Of a stretch of DNA of 55,105 bases, positions 22,629 through 31,838 are shown piece after piece (positions within the stretch are counted from its first letter, which is position 1; every line of letters starts with the position of its first letter). The notes beneath the pieces were generated by a model. It was not told the DNA's origin, searched no databases, and saw nothing but the letters and a program-made list of their open reading frames with translations. The position numbers and the translations under genes were made by a program. The stretch is taken from positions 1-55,105 of IMG/VR virus record IMGVR_UViG_3300046543_000191. One strand, 5' to 3'. The stretch comes from a virus.

Positions 22629-22901
22629 ATGTCAAAATTTATCGCTTGGCTGAAAAGCCTGTTCTCGAAAGGAAAATCCGAGATGACCGACGTCACCGCT
22701 CAGGTTGCCGCAGTCGCAACTACCGTCGAAACCGCCGTCGCCGCAGATGCATCCGCGCTTGTCGCTGGTGCTGAAGCCGATATCAAGGCCGTCGTCGACG
22801 AGTTCGCCAGCGCTGCCACCAAGATCAAGTCAGTCTACGACAAGCTCGGCGTCAGCCTGCATGCATGGGAAGAAGTCGTGGCGCTGGCAAAGGCGCTGTA
22901 G
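22629..22901 (+). CDS. Small amphipathic Ala/Val-rich protein, 90 aa
   Basis: ATG at 22629 follows AGAAGGAATTCCCA. An amphipathic start (MSKFIAWLKSLFSKGKSEM) precedes about 60 residues rich in Ala, Val, Asp and Glu (VAAVATTVETAVAADASALV) that should form one long amphipathic helix. An alternative start is the internal ATG at 22683. It resembles small phage proteins placed before tRNA or packaging genes whose role is unknown. It ends just before two tRNAs. Confidence 0.65.
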   Translation: MSKFIAWLKSLFSKGKSEMTDVTAQVAAVATTVETAVAADASALVAGAEADIKAVVDEFASAATKIKSVYDKLGVSLHAWEEVVALAKAL

Positions 22902-22913
22902 CTAGACCAATTC

Positions 22914-22990
<77 letters not shown>

Positions 22991-22993
22991 ATT

Positions 22994-23068
22994 GAGGTAA
23001 TGGCGGAACGGTGACGCAGCGAATTGCAAATTCGCTCAATGCTGGTTCGAATCCGGCTTACCTCTCCA
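22994..23068 (+). tRNA. tRNA-Cys (GCA)
   Basis: 75 nt with encoded CCA. The acceptor GAGGTAA/TTACCTC is perfect, the anticodon stem is GCGAA/TTCGC around TTGCAAA (anticodon GCA), and the T arm is GCTGG-TTCGAAT-CCGGC. It follows the initiator tRNA as a two-gene cluster between the early and late modules. Confidence 0.9.
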
Positions 23069-23089
23069 ATTCTTAATGGCGGCGTTTCG

Positions 23090-23761
23090 ATGGTGGCTCT
23101 AGTCAATTTTGACACGTCGGCCTTCGAAAAGGCCGCTAGGCGCCTTGAGTCATCGCCAAAGCAGATGGCTTTCGCGATCAGCAAAACGCTGAACGCAGCA
23201 GCGCACGAAACGCGCCGCACGCTGATTTCCCAGACGTGGCCGCAGCACATAACGCAGCGCAACAAGGGATTTATTGCTTTCGCCCTTGGCGTCGAGAATT
23301 CCAGCCGATCAAACCTCACGGTCAAGATCACCGACGCTCGTGCCAAAGGTCGAGGCAACCTAGAGCTTCACGCAGATGGCGGTGTCAAGCGCACCGAGCA
23401 TCACCGAGTCGCTGTGCCTGTCGCGGGCCAGCGCCTCGGCGCGACTGGTATCGCCAAGTCCCAACGACCCACTGCCATTGCCGGCGCCTTTGAGCGCAAC
23501 GGTGCGATCTTCAAGCCATATGGCAAGAAGTATCCGATCTACGTTTACAAACGCGGCAGGAAGAAGGGCCAAGTCAGTAAGGCCGGCGGATCATGGGGTG
23601 GAGCAGGGCGCGGTATCAAGCGCATGTTCGTCCTCAAGCCAAGCGTGACCATCAAGCCAGACGTGCCGTTCAGGCACGACTTCCGTGTGAGCATGGAGGC
23701 CAATCTGCGCCGATCCGGAACGTCAGCAATGTCAAATGCGATTAGATCATCTATGCGCTAG
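23090..23761 (+). CDS. Putative head-tail/minor tail protein (lambda gpZ-like)
   Basis: 223 residues from the ATG at 23090; an upstream extension would run into tRNA-Cys. FDTSAFEKAARRLESSPKQM then AFAISKTLNAAAHETRRTL is the start typical of the lambda gpZ/HK97 gp10 tail-completion families; the C-terminus is basic (YVYKRGRKKGQVSKAGGSWG). The family helps join tail to head. It is unusual in lying upstream of the terminase genes. There is no clear ribosome site, so the exact start is uncertain. Confidence 0.55.
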   Translation: MVALVNFDTSAFEKAARRLESSPKQMAFAISKTLNAAAHETRRTLISQTWPQHITQRNKGFIAFALGVENSSRSNLTVKITDARAKGRGNLELHADGGVKRTEHHRVAVPVAGQRLGATGIAKSQRPTAIAGAFERNGAIFKPYGKKYPIYVYKRGRKKGQVSKAGGSWGGAGRGIKRMFVLKPSVTIKPDVPFRHDFRVSMEANLRRSGTSAMSNAIRSSMR

Positions 23762-23956
23762 ACGCATGGCTCGTGATCGCCTAGCAATGCATTAATTGCA
23801 TATCTCATTTCATCACCTATGCGTGAAAAAGTCGAAGGTACTTAGATTTCAATAGCTTCTCACTGATCGCGCCACCGCGTAGTCTTTCTAGGTGCAGGTT
23901 TTTTATTGGAGGGGGGCCATCATGTTCGGCTCCCCAAGATTTCGAGGGCTGAACCT

Positions 23957-24580
23957 GTGGCGACCATTGCAGAAGTTGCAGAGCACATCGACGTGAACAC
24001 GCGCACGGCCGCCGATTTGGTCGCGCGCAGCATCATCACCAAATCGTCGCGCGGCTCTTACGATCTCGATGTGGTGCGGTTGGAATATATCCGCCACATC
24101 CGTGAAGTCGCCGCCGGCCGAGAAGCCGCCCAGACAGTACCGCCCGGTAAGATCGACGGCGAGCAAGAGCGCGCCCGCAAGGACAAAGAGGCGGCGGACA
24201 GGCTTGAGCTTCAGAACGCCGTGACACGCGGCGAGCTCGCTCCGCTCTCAGAAATGGTTTCGGCCGTCACGTCGGCATTCGCCCGCGTCAGGGCAAAGAT
24301 CCTGACCATTCCATCGAAGGTCGCACCACTGGTGGTGGGGGAGACGTCAACAGTCGTTGTTCGCGACGTGGTGAAGAATGAAGTCCACAACGCTCTTGAA
24401 GAACTCGCAGGGACACGCCTCCGAGACTGGACGTTCAGCCCACCAGGCGATTCAGAAGAGTTGCTGGAAGGTGCTGACTCCTCCGCCGGAACTGACGATA
24501 AGCGAGTGGGCCGACAAGGAAAGACGCCTAAGTCCGGAAGCGTCGGCCGAGCCCGGAAGGTGGCTAACGTCCCGCGCTGA
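23957..24580 (+). CDS. Terminase small subunit (Nu1-like)
   Basis: 207 residues from GTG at 23957 (CGAGGGCTGAACCT upstream). ATIAEVAEHIDVNTRTAADL (residues 2-21) is the winged-HTH of lambda Nu1-type small terminases, which bind cos or pac DNA. A charged helix (ERARKDKEAADRLELQNAVT) and a large-subunit-binding tail follow. The 3' end overlaps the large subunit reading frame by about 200 bases. An upstream TTG at 23906 is an alternative start. Confidence 0.8.
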   Translation: MATIAEVAEHIDVNTRTAADLVARSIITKSSRGSYDLDVVRLEYIRHIREVAAGREAAQTVPPGKIDGEQERARKDKEAADRLELQNAVTRGELAPLSEMVSAVTSAFARVRAKILTIPSKVAPLVVGETSTVVVRDVVKNEVHNALEELAGTRLRDWTFSPPGDSEELLEGADSSAGTDDKRVGRQGKTPKSGSVGRARKVANVPR

Positions 24581-26369
24581 ATACCAGCGCGGTATCATGG
24601 ATGCCATGGCCGACCCAGAGGTGACGAAGGTCGTTATTTCGAAGGGCAGCCAGGTCGGCTACACCGAGATCCTGAACAACACCATCGGCTACTATATCGA
24701 TCAGGACCCTTCCACGGTCCTTATCATGCAGCCGACGCTCGATATGGCGCAGGCATGGTCCAAGGACCGATTGGCGCCCATGGTTCGTGACACGCCGGCA
24801 TTGACTGCCAAGGTGTCAGACAGCAAGTCGCGAGATAGCGGCAATACCATGCTGCACAAGTCGTTCCCGGGCGGCCAGGTTACGATCGTTGGCGCCAACT
24901 CTCCGGCAAGCCTTGCATCGCGACCAATCCGCATTGTGCTCGCCGACGAGGTTGACCGTTATCCGGTCTCCGCCGGCGACGAAGGCGACCCACTTAAGCT
25001 GGCGCAGAAGCGTCAGTTGACGTTCTGGAACCGGAAGACGCTTGTCGGGTCCACGCCTACTGTCAAGGGAGCGAGCGTTATCGATCGCGAGTTTCAGAAC
25101 AGCGATCAGCGACGCTATTTCGTTCCCTGCCCAGAGTGTGGTGTAGGCCAGTATCTCAAGTGGTCTCAGGTTCATTGGAACAAACATGAGGGGCATAGGC
25201 CGGAAACGGCGCACTATGTCTGTGAGGATTGCGGATCGCTTTGGAGCGATACGCAGCGCTGGGCCGCCATACGACTTGGCGAGTGGCGCGCGACAGCGGA
25301 ATTCAAAGGAACGGCTGGGTTTCATATCCCCGGCCTTCTGTCCCCCTGGGTGCGGCTGGAAGATATCGTCGTCGAGTTCCTTGAAGCGAAGGATCATCCC
25401 GAGCTTCTGAAGGTCTGGACGAACACTGTCCTCGGCGAGACGTGGGAAGAACGCGGCGAGACTGTTTCGGCAGGGCCGCTGCTTTCGCGCATCGAGACCT
25501 ACGACAGGGATATGCTTCCGGACAACGTGCGTGTTGCGACTGCCGGCGTTGACGTTCAGGGCGACCGCCTTGAGGTTCAGACTATCGGCTGGGGAGCAGG
25601 GGAAGAGGCATGGGTTGCCGACTACCTTGTGATACCCGGCGATCCGTCGCAGCAAGACACATGGCGTCGCCTGGACGAGTATCTGCTGACGCCGTTGACC
25701 ACGGAAAGCGGTCGCTCTCTGCGCGTTCATGCCGTTGCCATCGACACCGGCGGCCACCACGCCGCAATGGTTCTCGCGTTCTGCAAGAGCCGCAAGGCGC
25801 GTCGCGTCTGGCCCATTAAGGGTATGGCTGGTGCAAAGCCTGTTTGGCCGCCGCGCGCCTCAAAGACCAAGACCAACGAGAATGTGTTTCTTGTCGGCGT
25901 CGATACCGCAAAGGATGCGGTCTACGGCCGGTTGCGCATTGCGGCGCCAGCGCCTGGGTACATTCATTTTCCGCAGGCTGAGGCTGTCGACGCTGATTAC
26001 TTCTTTCAGCTGACCGCAGAGCAGGCCGTCACGCGCTACCGGGACGGGCGACCGTACCGAGTGTGGGTCTGCGGCGCCGGCAAGCGCAACGAGGCGCTGG
26101 ACACGTTTGTCTATGCCTACGCTGCTCTGAAATCTCTGCGCACCCGCCTTGATATCGTGCGGCGTCCGAAGGCCGAGCAACCAGCGGAAGCTGAGCCTCA
26201 GCCTGAATCGCAGATCAATGACACGCCACCGGCGAACGAGCCGGCGAATGACAACGTCCCTGTTGCAGCGCCGACACTCCCCATGCCGGTACCAGCCGCA
26301 AGACCAGTAGCGCAAGCGCCGCCAAGGCGCGGCCCAGTTCGGCGCATCAGCCGTTCGAGCTTTCTCTAG
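24378..26369 (+). CDS. Terminase large subunit (lambda GpA family)
   Basis: Up to 663 residues. The family signature LTISEWADKERRLSPEASAE then PGRW is followed by a variant Walker A (SKGSQVGYTEI), Walker B (IVLADEVDRYP), a CxxC pair (VPCPECGVGQY; CEDCGS) and the nuclease domain (TAGVDVQGDRLEVQ, VAIDTGGHHA). It packages DNA into proheads. The ATG at 24378 lies far inside the small-subunit gene; a GTG at 24471 is an alternative closer to the conserved start. The C-terminal 60 residues are a Pro/Ala tail with PANDNVP. Confidence 0.92.
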   Translation: MKSTTLLKNSQGHASETGRSAHQAIQKSCWKVLTPPPELTISEWADKERRLSPEASAEPGRWLTSRAEYQRGIMDAMADPEVTKVVISKGSQVGYTEILNNTIGYYIDQDPSTVLIMQPTLDMAQAWSKDRLAPMVRDTPALTAKVSDSKSRDSGNTMLHKSFPGGQVTIVGANSPASLASRPIRIVLADEVDRYPVSAGDEGDPLKLAQKRQLTFWNRKTLVGSTPTVKGASVIDREFQNSDQRRYFVPCPECGVGQYLKWSQVHWNKHEGHRPETAHYVCEDCGSLWSDTQRWAAIRLGEWRATAEFKGTAGFHIPGLLSPWVRLEDIVVEFLEAKDHPELLKVWTNTVLGETWEERGETVSAGPLLSRIETYDRDMLPDNVRVATAGVDVQGDRLEVQTIGWGAGEEAWVADYLVIPGDPSQQDTWRRLDEYLLTPLTTESGRSLRVHAVAIDTGGHHAAMVLAFCKSRKARRVWPIKGMAGAKPVWPPRASKTKTNENVFLVGVDTAKDAVYGRLRIAAPAPGYIHFPQAEAVDADYFFQLTAEQAVTRYRDGRPYRVWVCGAGKRNEALDTFVYAYAALKSLRTRLDIVRRPKAEQPAEAEPQPESQINDTPPANEPANDNVPVAAPTLPMPVPAARPVAQAPPRRGPVRRISRSSFL

Positions 26370-26377
26370 GATCTTCG

Positions 26378-26578
26378 ATGTCCACATACACACAGGCCCA
26401 ATACACGGCGCTTTGCGCCGCGATAGCGGCTGGCGCGACGAGCGTCAGCTACCAGGGCAAATCGGTGCAGTATCGAGATCTGCAGCAAATGCTTGAACTC
26501 AAGGCGCTGATCGAGGCCGACCTGAACGGCGTGAAGATCAAGCGCCAGTTCCGCCCCATCACCTTCAAGAACCTTTGA
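26378..26578 (+). CDS. Head-tail joining protein, gpW family
   Basis: 66 residues; ATG at 26378 nine bases after the terminase stop. TQAQYTALCAAIAAGATSVS and YRDLQQMLELKALIEADL match gpW of lambda, a small protein that closes the filled head and accepts the tail. It sits between terminase and portal as in lambda. Confidence 0.85.
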   Translation: MSTYTQAQYTALCAAIAAGATSVSYQGKSVQYRDLQQMLELKALIEADLNGVKIKRQFRPITFKNL

Positions 26579-26589
26579 GGGGTGAAACT

Positions 26590-28122
26590 TTGGCATTTTC
26601 TCTTTTGAAGTCGCTTGGCTTCGGCCGAAAGCCGAAGTCGGCCAAGGCATATTACACCGGCATGGGTTTCGAGGGCGCGCAAATGCGCCGTCGCTTGTCG
26701 ACTTGGCAGCCGACCCGCGCCAGCATGACACAGCTCGTCTCCGCAGACGGAGAGCAATTGCGGGCGCGATCCCGCGATCTGTTGCGGAACAACCCATACG
26801 TGGCGTCGGCCGCAGAGTCCTTTGTCGCCAATCTCGTAGGGACAGGCATTAAGCCGTCACTGCTGCTCGGCGACGCAGCTGTCAAAGACGAGCTGCAGGC
26901 GCTGTGGCGGGAATGGACGGATCAGGCAGACTTTACAGGGCAGACCGATTTCTATGGCCTGCAGGCCCTCGTCGCTCGAGCTCTGTTTGAGGCCGGAGAA
27001 TGCTTCATTCGCTTTCGATCCGGCAGCAACAACATGCCCGGCGTGCCGCTGCAATTGCAGCTGCTGGAAAGCGAAATGCTTGCCTACAACAAGAACCACA
27101 TGGCGGATGATGGCAACCAGATCATCAACGGCATTGAGCTTGATGGCAACGACCGCCGTATTGCCTATTGGTTCTATTCTGTCTATCCGGGCGATCCCTA
27201 TTACCGAGTCCACCCTCTGACCTATGTCAGGGTGCCCGCGGACGAGGTGTTGCACATCTACAGGCCGCTTCGACCTGGCCAGATGCGCGGTGTTCCGTGG
27301 ATCACGCCGTCGATCGTCAAGCTATTCACCGTCGACCAATATGACGACGCAGAGCTTGAGCGCAAAAAGCTCGCCGCAATGTATGCGGGATTTATTACGA
27401 GCGCCGCGCCAGCCGACATGTTTGATGAAGACACTGACCTCGTCCAGAACAGTGAGCCGGGGCCATTCCCGGTATTGGAGCCTGGCACTATCCAGAGCTT
27501 GCTACCTGGAGAAGAGATCAAGTTCAGCGAGCCTACCGAGGCTGGTAACTCGTACGAGCCATTCCAGTATAGAAACTTGCTGGCTGCCTCGTCCGGCATG
27601 GGCGTTCCGTATATGTCTGCGACTGGTGATAACGCCAAGGCGAATTACTCCTCGTCGCGTCAGTCCCTTGTCGAATTCAGAAACCGGCTCGCGCAGCTTC
27701 AACATAGCTGCATGGTATTTCAGATGTGCCGCCCGGTTTGGGCGCGATGGCTGACGGATGCTGTGATCAGCGGCGAAGCAGATATTCCCGACCTTCTGCA
27801 AAATCGTCGGAAGTACCTCAAGGTCAAATGGATACCGCCGCGTTTCGACTGGATCGACCCCCTAAAGGACGGCCAGGCGGAAAAGCTGCTGGTTGATAAC
27901 GGGTTCAAGTCTCGCAGTGACGTTATCGAAGAACTTGGGTTCGACCCCGAGGAAACCGATCGCCGCATTGCAGCCGACCAAAACCGCATCAGTGATCTTG
28001 GAATCCTTCTGACCGACAGCCCGCTTGGACAGTCTTTGTCCAAGACGCCGCCGGCGGATGACGCCGATCCCGACCAAGCCGAATCCCATGAAGAACAATT
28101 AGAAGGGGAGGCTGCCGGATGA
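26590..28122 (+). CDS. Portal protein (lambda gpB family)
   Basis: About 510 residues from TTG at 26590, five bases after GAGGGGTGAAAC; a TTG at 26575 overlapping the gpW stop is the alternative. Conserved stretches include GAQMRRRLSTWQPTRASMTQ, LRARSRDLLRNNPYVASAAE, FVANLVGTGIKP, GECFIRFRSG and YSSSRQSLVEFRNRLAQLQH. The family forms the dodecameric DNA channel at one capsid vertex. The stop overlaps the protease ATG. Confidence 0.92.
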   Translation: MAFSLLKSLGFGRKPKSAKAYYTGMGFEGAQMRRRLSTWQPTRASMTQLVSADGEQLRARSRDLLRNNPYVASAAESFVANLVGTGIKPSLLLGDAAVKDELQALWREWTDQADFTGQTDFYGLQALVARALFEAGECFIRFRSGSNNMPGVPLQLQLLESEMLAYNKNHMADDGNQIINGIELDGNDRRIAYWFYSVYPGDPYYRVHPLTYVRVPADEVLHIYRPLRPGQMRGVPWITPSIVKLFTVDQYDDAELERKKLAAMYAGFITSAAPADMFDEDTDLVQNSEPGPFPVLEPGTIQSLLPGEEIKFSEPTEAGNSYEPFQYRNLLAASSGMGVPYMSATGDNAKANYSSSRQSLVEFRNRLAQLQHSCMVFQMCRPVWARWLTDAVISGEADIPDLLQNRRKYLKVKWIPPRFDWIDPLKDGQAEKLLVDNGFKSRSDVIEELGFDPEETDRRIAADQNRISDLGILLTDSPLGQSLSKTPPADDADPDQAESHEEQLEGEAAG

Positions 28123-29309
28123 CTCGAAACAAGAAGGTGATGGCTCTAGGGCCATCGCCTGCCGAGATATGCCTGTTCAGCGGCATTGGCGCCGACGAAA
28201 CCGGCGAAGGTATCACGGCTCAATGGTTCGATGCTGAATTCAAGGCGCTCGGAAACCCGGCCGAAGTGCTTGTCAGGATCAATTCGCCCGGCGGCGACGT
28301 GTTCACTGCCGAGGCAATCTTCACGATCCTCGCAATGTCCCCGGCGCAGATCACGGCGCGCATCGAAGGCCTGGCGGCAAGCGCTGCCACGCTTATCGCG
28401 ATGGCTGCTGACCGCGTTGAGATCGCCAGTAACGGCTTCATGTTGATCCATGAGCCGTATAGCGGCGGTGCGGGCGGTACGGCGGATGAACTCAGGATTG
28501 CTTCTGAAGACCTGCAAAGGCTGACCGATCGCTACGTTGAGGCATACGCCAAGAAAACCGGGCAATCGCAAGAAGACGTTCTCGCTTTGATGAAAGAGAA
28601 CCGCCTTCTGAGCGCCAAAGAAGCCGTTGAATTCGGCCTATGCGACGAGGTTATCGACCCGTCGCAAGCGTCGATCAATCTCAAACTCGTTCCACAACGT
28701 TTACGCGCGGCAGTTGAGTCTGCCATGCATAAAGGAATCGCTATGGCTGTGACGCCAAAAATGAACAAGACCGAGGCGGCTCTTGCCGCTCTGTCGGCAA
28801 AGCTTGATGCGCTCTCCGCCATCCTGGCCAAGGCCGAAGATGATGGCTACGCCGAAGACGGCGACGAAAACGACGACAAGCCGTCCGACGCCAAGAGGGC
28901 TCGCAAGGCACGCAAGGCGCGCGCTGACGACGACAACGATATCAGTGCAGACGACGACGACGACCTGAAGGCCGATTCCGATGAGGATGACGACATGAAG
29001 GCCGCCGCTGATGATGGTGACGACAAGGAAGACGACGACACGCCAACAAGCCGTAAGGCTCGCGCTGCAGTCAAGGGTCTGACCTATGCCCGCCGCGTCG
29101 CCGATCTCTGCGCTCTTGCGGGTCGCGAAGACATGACGGCCGGCTTCCTTTCGAAGGCCGTTCCGCTGGCGGATATCCGCCAAAAGCTTCTGAAGGCACG
29201 CTCCGAGAACGAAGGCCGCACCAGCAATGCACGCGGCGCCATCGTTCGAACCAAGGCCGAAGATGCTGCGAAGGGCTGGGATGCAGCCGTCGCGAAGCTG
29301 AAGCGTTAA
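28119..29309 (+). CDS. ClpP-like head maturation protease with scaffold domain
   Basis: 396 residues. Residues 15-190 form a ClpP/S49-type serine protease: VRINSPGGDVFTAEAI, catalytic Ser in EGLAASAATLIAMA and His in FMLIHEPYSG. After it comes an acidic Asp-rich linker (DDDNDISADDDDDLKADSDE) and a helical scaffold-like end with KGLTYARRVADLCALAGRED. This corresponds to the lambda gpC/Nu3 arrangement. An internal ATG at 28743 with its own ribosome site would give the scaffold alone. Confidence 0.88.
   Translation: MTRNKKVMALGPSPAEICLFSGIGADETGEGITAQWFDAEFKALGNPAEVLVRINSPGGDVFTAEAIFTILAMSPAQITARIEGLAASAATLIAMAADRVEIASNGFMLIHEPYSGGAGGTADELRIASEDLQRLTDRYVEAYAKKTGQSQEDVLALMKENRLLSAKEAVEFGLCDEVIDPSQASINLKLVPQRLRAAVESAMHKGIAMAVTPKMNKTEAALAALSAKLDALSAILAKAEDDGYAEDGDENDDKPSDAKRARKARKARADDDNDISADDDDDLKADSDEDDDMKAAADDGDDKEDDDTPTSRKARAAVKGLTYARRVADLCALAGREDMTAGFLSKAVPLADIRQKLLKARSENEGRTSNARGAIVRTKAEDAAKGWDAAVAKLKR
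28743..29309 (+). CDS. Nested scaffold protein (in-frame internal start)
   Basis: 188 residues in the same frame as the protease. The ATG at 28743 follows AAAGGA by 6 bases (28731-28736), at the boundary between protease and linker, exactly where lambda Nu3 begins within gene C. The product starts MAVTPKMNKTEAALAALSAK and is acidic and helical. It would form the internal scaffold of the prohead. Confidence 0.65.
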   Translation: MAVTPKMNKTEAALAALSAKLDALSAILAKAEDDGYAEDGDENDDKPSDAKRARKARKARADDDNDISADDDDDLKADSDEDDDMKAAADDGDDKEDDDTPTSRKARAAVKGLTYARRVADLCALAGREDMTAGFLSKAVPLADIRQKLLKARSENEGRTSNARGAIVRTKAEDAAKGWDAAVAKLKR

Positions 29310-29321
29310 GGAATTTCAGAC

Positions 29322-29693
29322 ATGACAGTTTTTACTCAGCAGCCATGGAGCCTCGAGTTTCTGGTTACCGAAGCGCCGGGCTATATCTCGCGTGATGTCA
29401 TCACGATTGCCTCCGGCGCCGGCATTGTCCTACCCGGCACCGTCGTCGGCAAGATCACCGCCTCGGGCAAATACATTCCCTCGGTCCCCGCGGCCACGGA
29501 CGGCTCACAGATCGCCGCCGGTATTGTTGGTTTCCGCGTTGATGCCACCAGCGCCGATCATCCGGTGACCGCATTCACGCGCACCTGCGAAGTGAATGGC
29601 AAGCACCTCACGCGCGACGCGTCGATCGACACTCCGACAGAGGTCGCCACCCAGAACGCACAACTGGCCGCGCTCGGCATTTCCGTCCGCTAA
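29322..29693 (+). CDS. Head decoration protein (lambda gpD family)
   Basis: 123 residues; ATG follows AAGGAATTTCAGAC. EAPGYISRDVITIASGAGIV, LPGTVVGKITASGKY, AAGIVGFRVDATSADHPV and LAALGISVR are typical of trimeric gpD-type capsid stabilising proteins. It lies between the protease/scaffold and the major capsid gene as in lambda. Confidence 0.9.
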   Translation: MTVFTQQPWSLEFLVTEAPGYISRDVITIASGAGIVLPGTVVGKITASGKYIPSVPAATDGSQIAAGIVGFRVDATSADHPVTAFTRTCEVNGKHLTRDASIDTPTEVATQNAQLAALGISVR

Positions 29694-29709
29694 AGGAATA
29701 TTTGACCTA

Positions 29710-30729
29710 ATGGCAAGCATGGACATCTTTAACAGCGATGCATTTAGCACCGTATCGCTGACCACTGCACTTGAGAAAATCCCCTACAAGCCGCAGTTCC
29801 TGAACGAGCTCAATATTTTCGAGCCAGTTCCGACCAATACCCGAAGCATCGCAATCGAAAAGCGCGACGGCTTCATGCAGCTGATTCCGACGTCGCAGAT
29901 CGGCGCTCCGCCGACGCAGCTTCAGGACGACAAGCGCGATATCCGCAATTACAGCACGAAGCGCTGGGCGAAGGCATTCACGCTTTACGCCGAGCAGCTG
30001 AGCGGTATTCGCCAATTCGGCACTGAAACCGAGCTGATGCAGGTTCAGGCTGAAGCCGCTCGTCGCCTGTCGCGCCTGAAGGACGACTTCGACCTTACCG
30101 CCGAATTTGCACGCCTCGGCGCCCTTCAGGGCAAGTGGCTGGATTCGGATGGTAGCGTTCTCATCGACTGGTTCGCCGAGTGGGGAATTTCCCCGAACAC
30201 GCCGGTAGCCTTCGCGTTCTCCGACGACACGATCAACGTGAACGATCTCTGCAAGAAGGTCGCACGCGGTATGGCTCGCGCCTCCAAGGGCGGCTTTACG
30301 ACCAGCACGACCGTTCATGCGCTCGTCGGCGATGCGTTCTTCGACGCTCTCGTGAAGCATCCTTCGGTCGATCTGACCTACAAGAACTGGCTTGCAGCTG
30401 AAGGTCTGCGCGCTACGCAGGCGTCGGTATTCGATGCCTTCTACTTCGGCGGCATCTACTTCCACAACTATCGCGGCACCGACGACAAGTCGACCGTGGC
30501 GGTTGCTGACAATGCGGCAGTCTTCTTCCCTGTTGGCGTGCGCGACCTGTTTCAGGTTGCCTACGGCCCGGCCGAATTCGATCCGTGGATCAACACTTTC
30601 GGCCAGGAGCAGTACGCTCTGACGATCCCAGATCGCGACAGGAACGCCTGGACGAAGTTCGAGATCTACAGCTACCCGCTGTACATCTGCACGCGTCCGG
30701 AAGTCCTGTACACCGGCACCGCAAGCTAA
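29710..30729 (+). CDS. Major capsid protein (lambda gpE family)
   Basis: 339 residues from ATG at 29710. MDIFNSDAFSTVSLTTALEK, PYKPQFLNELNIFEPVPTNT, RSIAIEKRDGF and the C-terminal YSYPLYICTRPEVLYTGTAS are characteristic of gpE-type HK97-fold capsid proteins. The ribosome site is weak (AAAGGAATATTTGACCTA). It should be the most abundant virion protein. Confidence 0.92.
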   Translation: MASMDIFNSDAFSTVSLTTALEKIPYKPQFLNELNIFEPVPTNTRSIAIEKRDGFMQLIPTSQIGAPPTQLQDDKRDIRNYSTKRWAKAFTLYAEQLSGIRQFGTETELMQVQAEAARRLSRLKDDFDLTAEFARLGALQGKWLDSDGSVLIDWFAEWGISPNTPVAFAFSDDTINVNDLCKKVARGMARASKGGFTTSTTVHALVGDAFFDALVKHPSVDLTYKNWLAAEGLRATQASVFDAFYFGGIYFHNYRGTDDKSTVAVADNAAVFFPVGVRDLFQVAYGPAEFDPWINTFGQEQYALTIPDRDRNAWTKFEIYSYPLYICTRPEVLYTGTAS

Positions 30730-30743
30730 GCGGCGGGGCCGCC

Positions 30744-31064
30744 ATGGATTTTGACAATCTGGTTTTGTCGCCATGCATGGCGGCTTTCGGCGTGACTGTA
30801 TTGGTCACGCCGCTTAAATCCCAACCGAGCGCACAGCCGTACACTGCCGAGGGCATTTACGATCGCTCCGTCGCAACGGTTATGCTGGCTGATGGCTCAG
30901 AGATGGCTTCCACGAATGTCACCCTTGGCATTCGGTTGAGCGACTTCTCTATCCCGCCTCGTGAGGGTGACAAGATCACGCTCAATGGCAAGGCCTACAA
31001 GGTTGATGCGCTCTTTCCAGATGGGCAGGGCGGCGCCGAGCTGAAGCTGAAAGAGATCCGATGA
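30744..31064 (+). CDS. Head-tail joining protein (lambda FII-like)
   Basis: 106 residues from ATG at 30744. MDFDNLVLSPCMAAFGVTVL and FSIPPREGDKITLNGKAYKV fit the small barrel proteins (gpFII and related) added to the head end that binds the tail. It overlaps the next gene by ATGA. Confidence 0.7.
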   Translation: MDFDNLVLSPCMAAFGVTVLVTPLKSQPSAQPYTAEGIYDRSVATVMLADGSEMASTNVTLGIRLSDFSIPPREGDKITLNGKAYKVDALFPDGQGGAELKLKEIR

Positions 31065-31618
31065 CCAGCCACACCACGGCCATCAGGGAGGCGATATACA
31101 GTCGCCTCTCGAATCTCCCTGGCTATATGACTATCCGCAAGCAGGGAACACCGACGCTGTCGGTAGACGATCTGCCGGCGCTATCGATCTTCATCGCTGA
31201 TGAGCGCCTTGATCCGGACGGTGACGCAAATGCAGGCCCTCCGAAGTTCGGCGTCACAGCGACGATAATTGTTGCGGTATCGCGCGGCTTTGATGATCCA
31301 TCTGTTACAGACGGCATCATAGATGCCGACATCGACGCGATCGAAAACACACTGCTGACAGATCCGACGTTCGTGGGTTTCGGAACCGACGAGAGCTTCC
31401 GTTTCGAATCTATCAACGGCATCCGCCGGCGACGCATATTCGAGAAGGAAGGCGAGACCTACTTTCTTGAGCTGCAGCTGGAATTCCAGTTCTTTTACCG
31501 CTGGGTTTACAACCCGGTCATCAATGACGACTTCACGACCCTGAGCGTTACGGCAAAGCCGAACAACGACGACGCAGCGGACCAGTTCAACAGGACGTGG
31601 TCGTTGCCGGCGTCCTAA
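31061..31618 (+). CDS. Tail terminator/Mu gp37-like protein, 185 aa
   Basis: ATGA overlap with the joining protein. IREAIYSRLSNLPGYMTIRK, LPALSIFIADERLDPDGD and YFLELQLEFQFFYRWVYNP fit the tail-terminator position and length. In Mu-type gene order this place, just before DUF2635 and the sheath, is held by gp37. The family assignment is by position and pattern. Confidence 0.65.
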   Translation: MTSHTTAIREAIYSRLSNLPGYMTIRKQGTPTLSVDDLPALSIFIADERLDPDGDANAGPPKFGVTATIIVAVSRGFDDPSVTDGIIDADIDAIENTLLTDPTFVGFGTDESFRFESINGIRRRRIFEKEGETYFLELQLEFQFFYRWVYNPVINDDFTTLSVTAKPNNDDAADQFNRTWSLPAS

Positions 31619-31637
31619 CCAAAAAGATCATCACCAC

Positions 31638-31838
31638 ATGAGCAAAACGGTTTTTGTCGTCCCCGCAGAAGCGGGCGCGAAGCTGAGCCATCCCGTGTCC
31701 GGCAGTCTTCCTGACGGTGGAGCCGACTGGCTCGCAGATCAATTCACGTTCCGCCTCATCAAGGATGGCGCCATCGCAAAGAGTGCGCCGGCAATCCTCA
31801 AGGCGTCGAGCATCAGCACGAAAACGGATAATTCCTAA
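31638..31838 (+). CDS. DUF2635 protein (Mu gp38-like), 66 aa
   Basis: MSKTVFVVPAEAGAKLSHPV then SGSLPDGGADWLAD and FRLIKDGAIA is the DUF2635 pattern. Mu gp38 homologues always precede the tail sheath. The stop TAATG overlaps the sheath start by one base. Its role in the tail is unknown. Confidence 0.8.
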   Translation: MSKTVFVVPAEAGAKLSHPVSGSLPDGGADWLADQFTFRLIKDGAIAKSAPAILKASSISTKTDNS

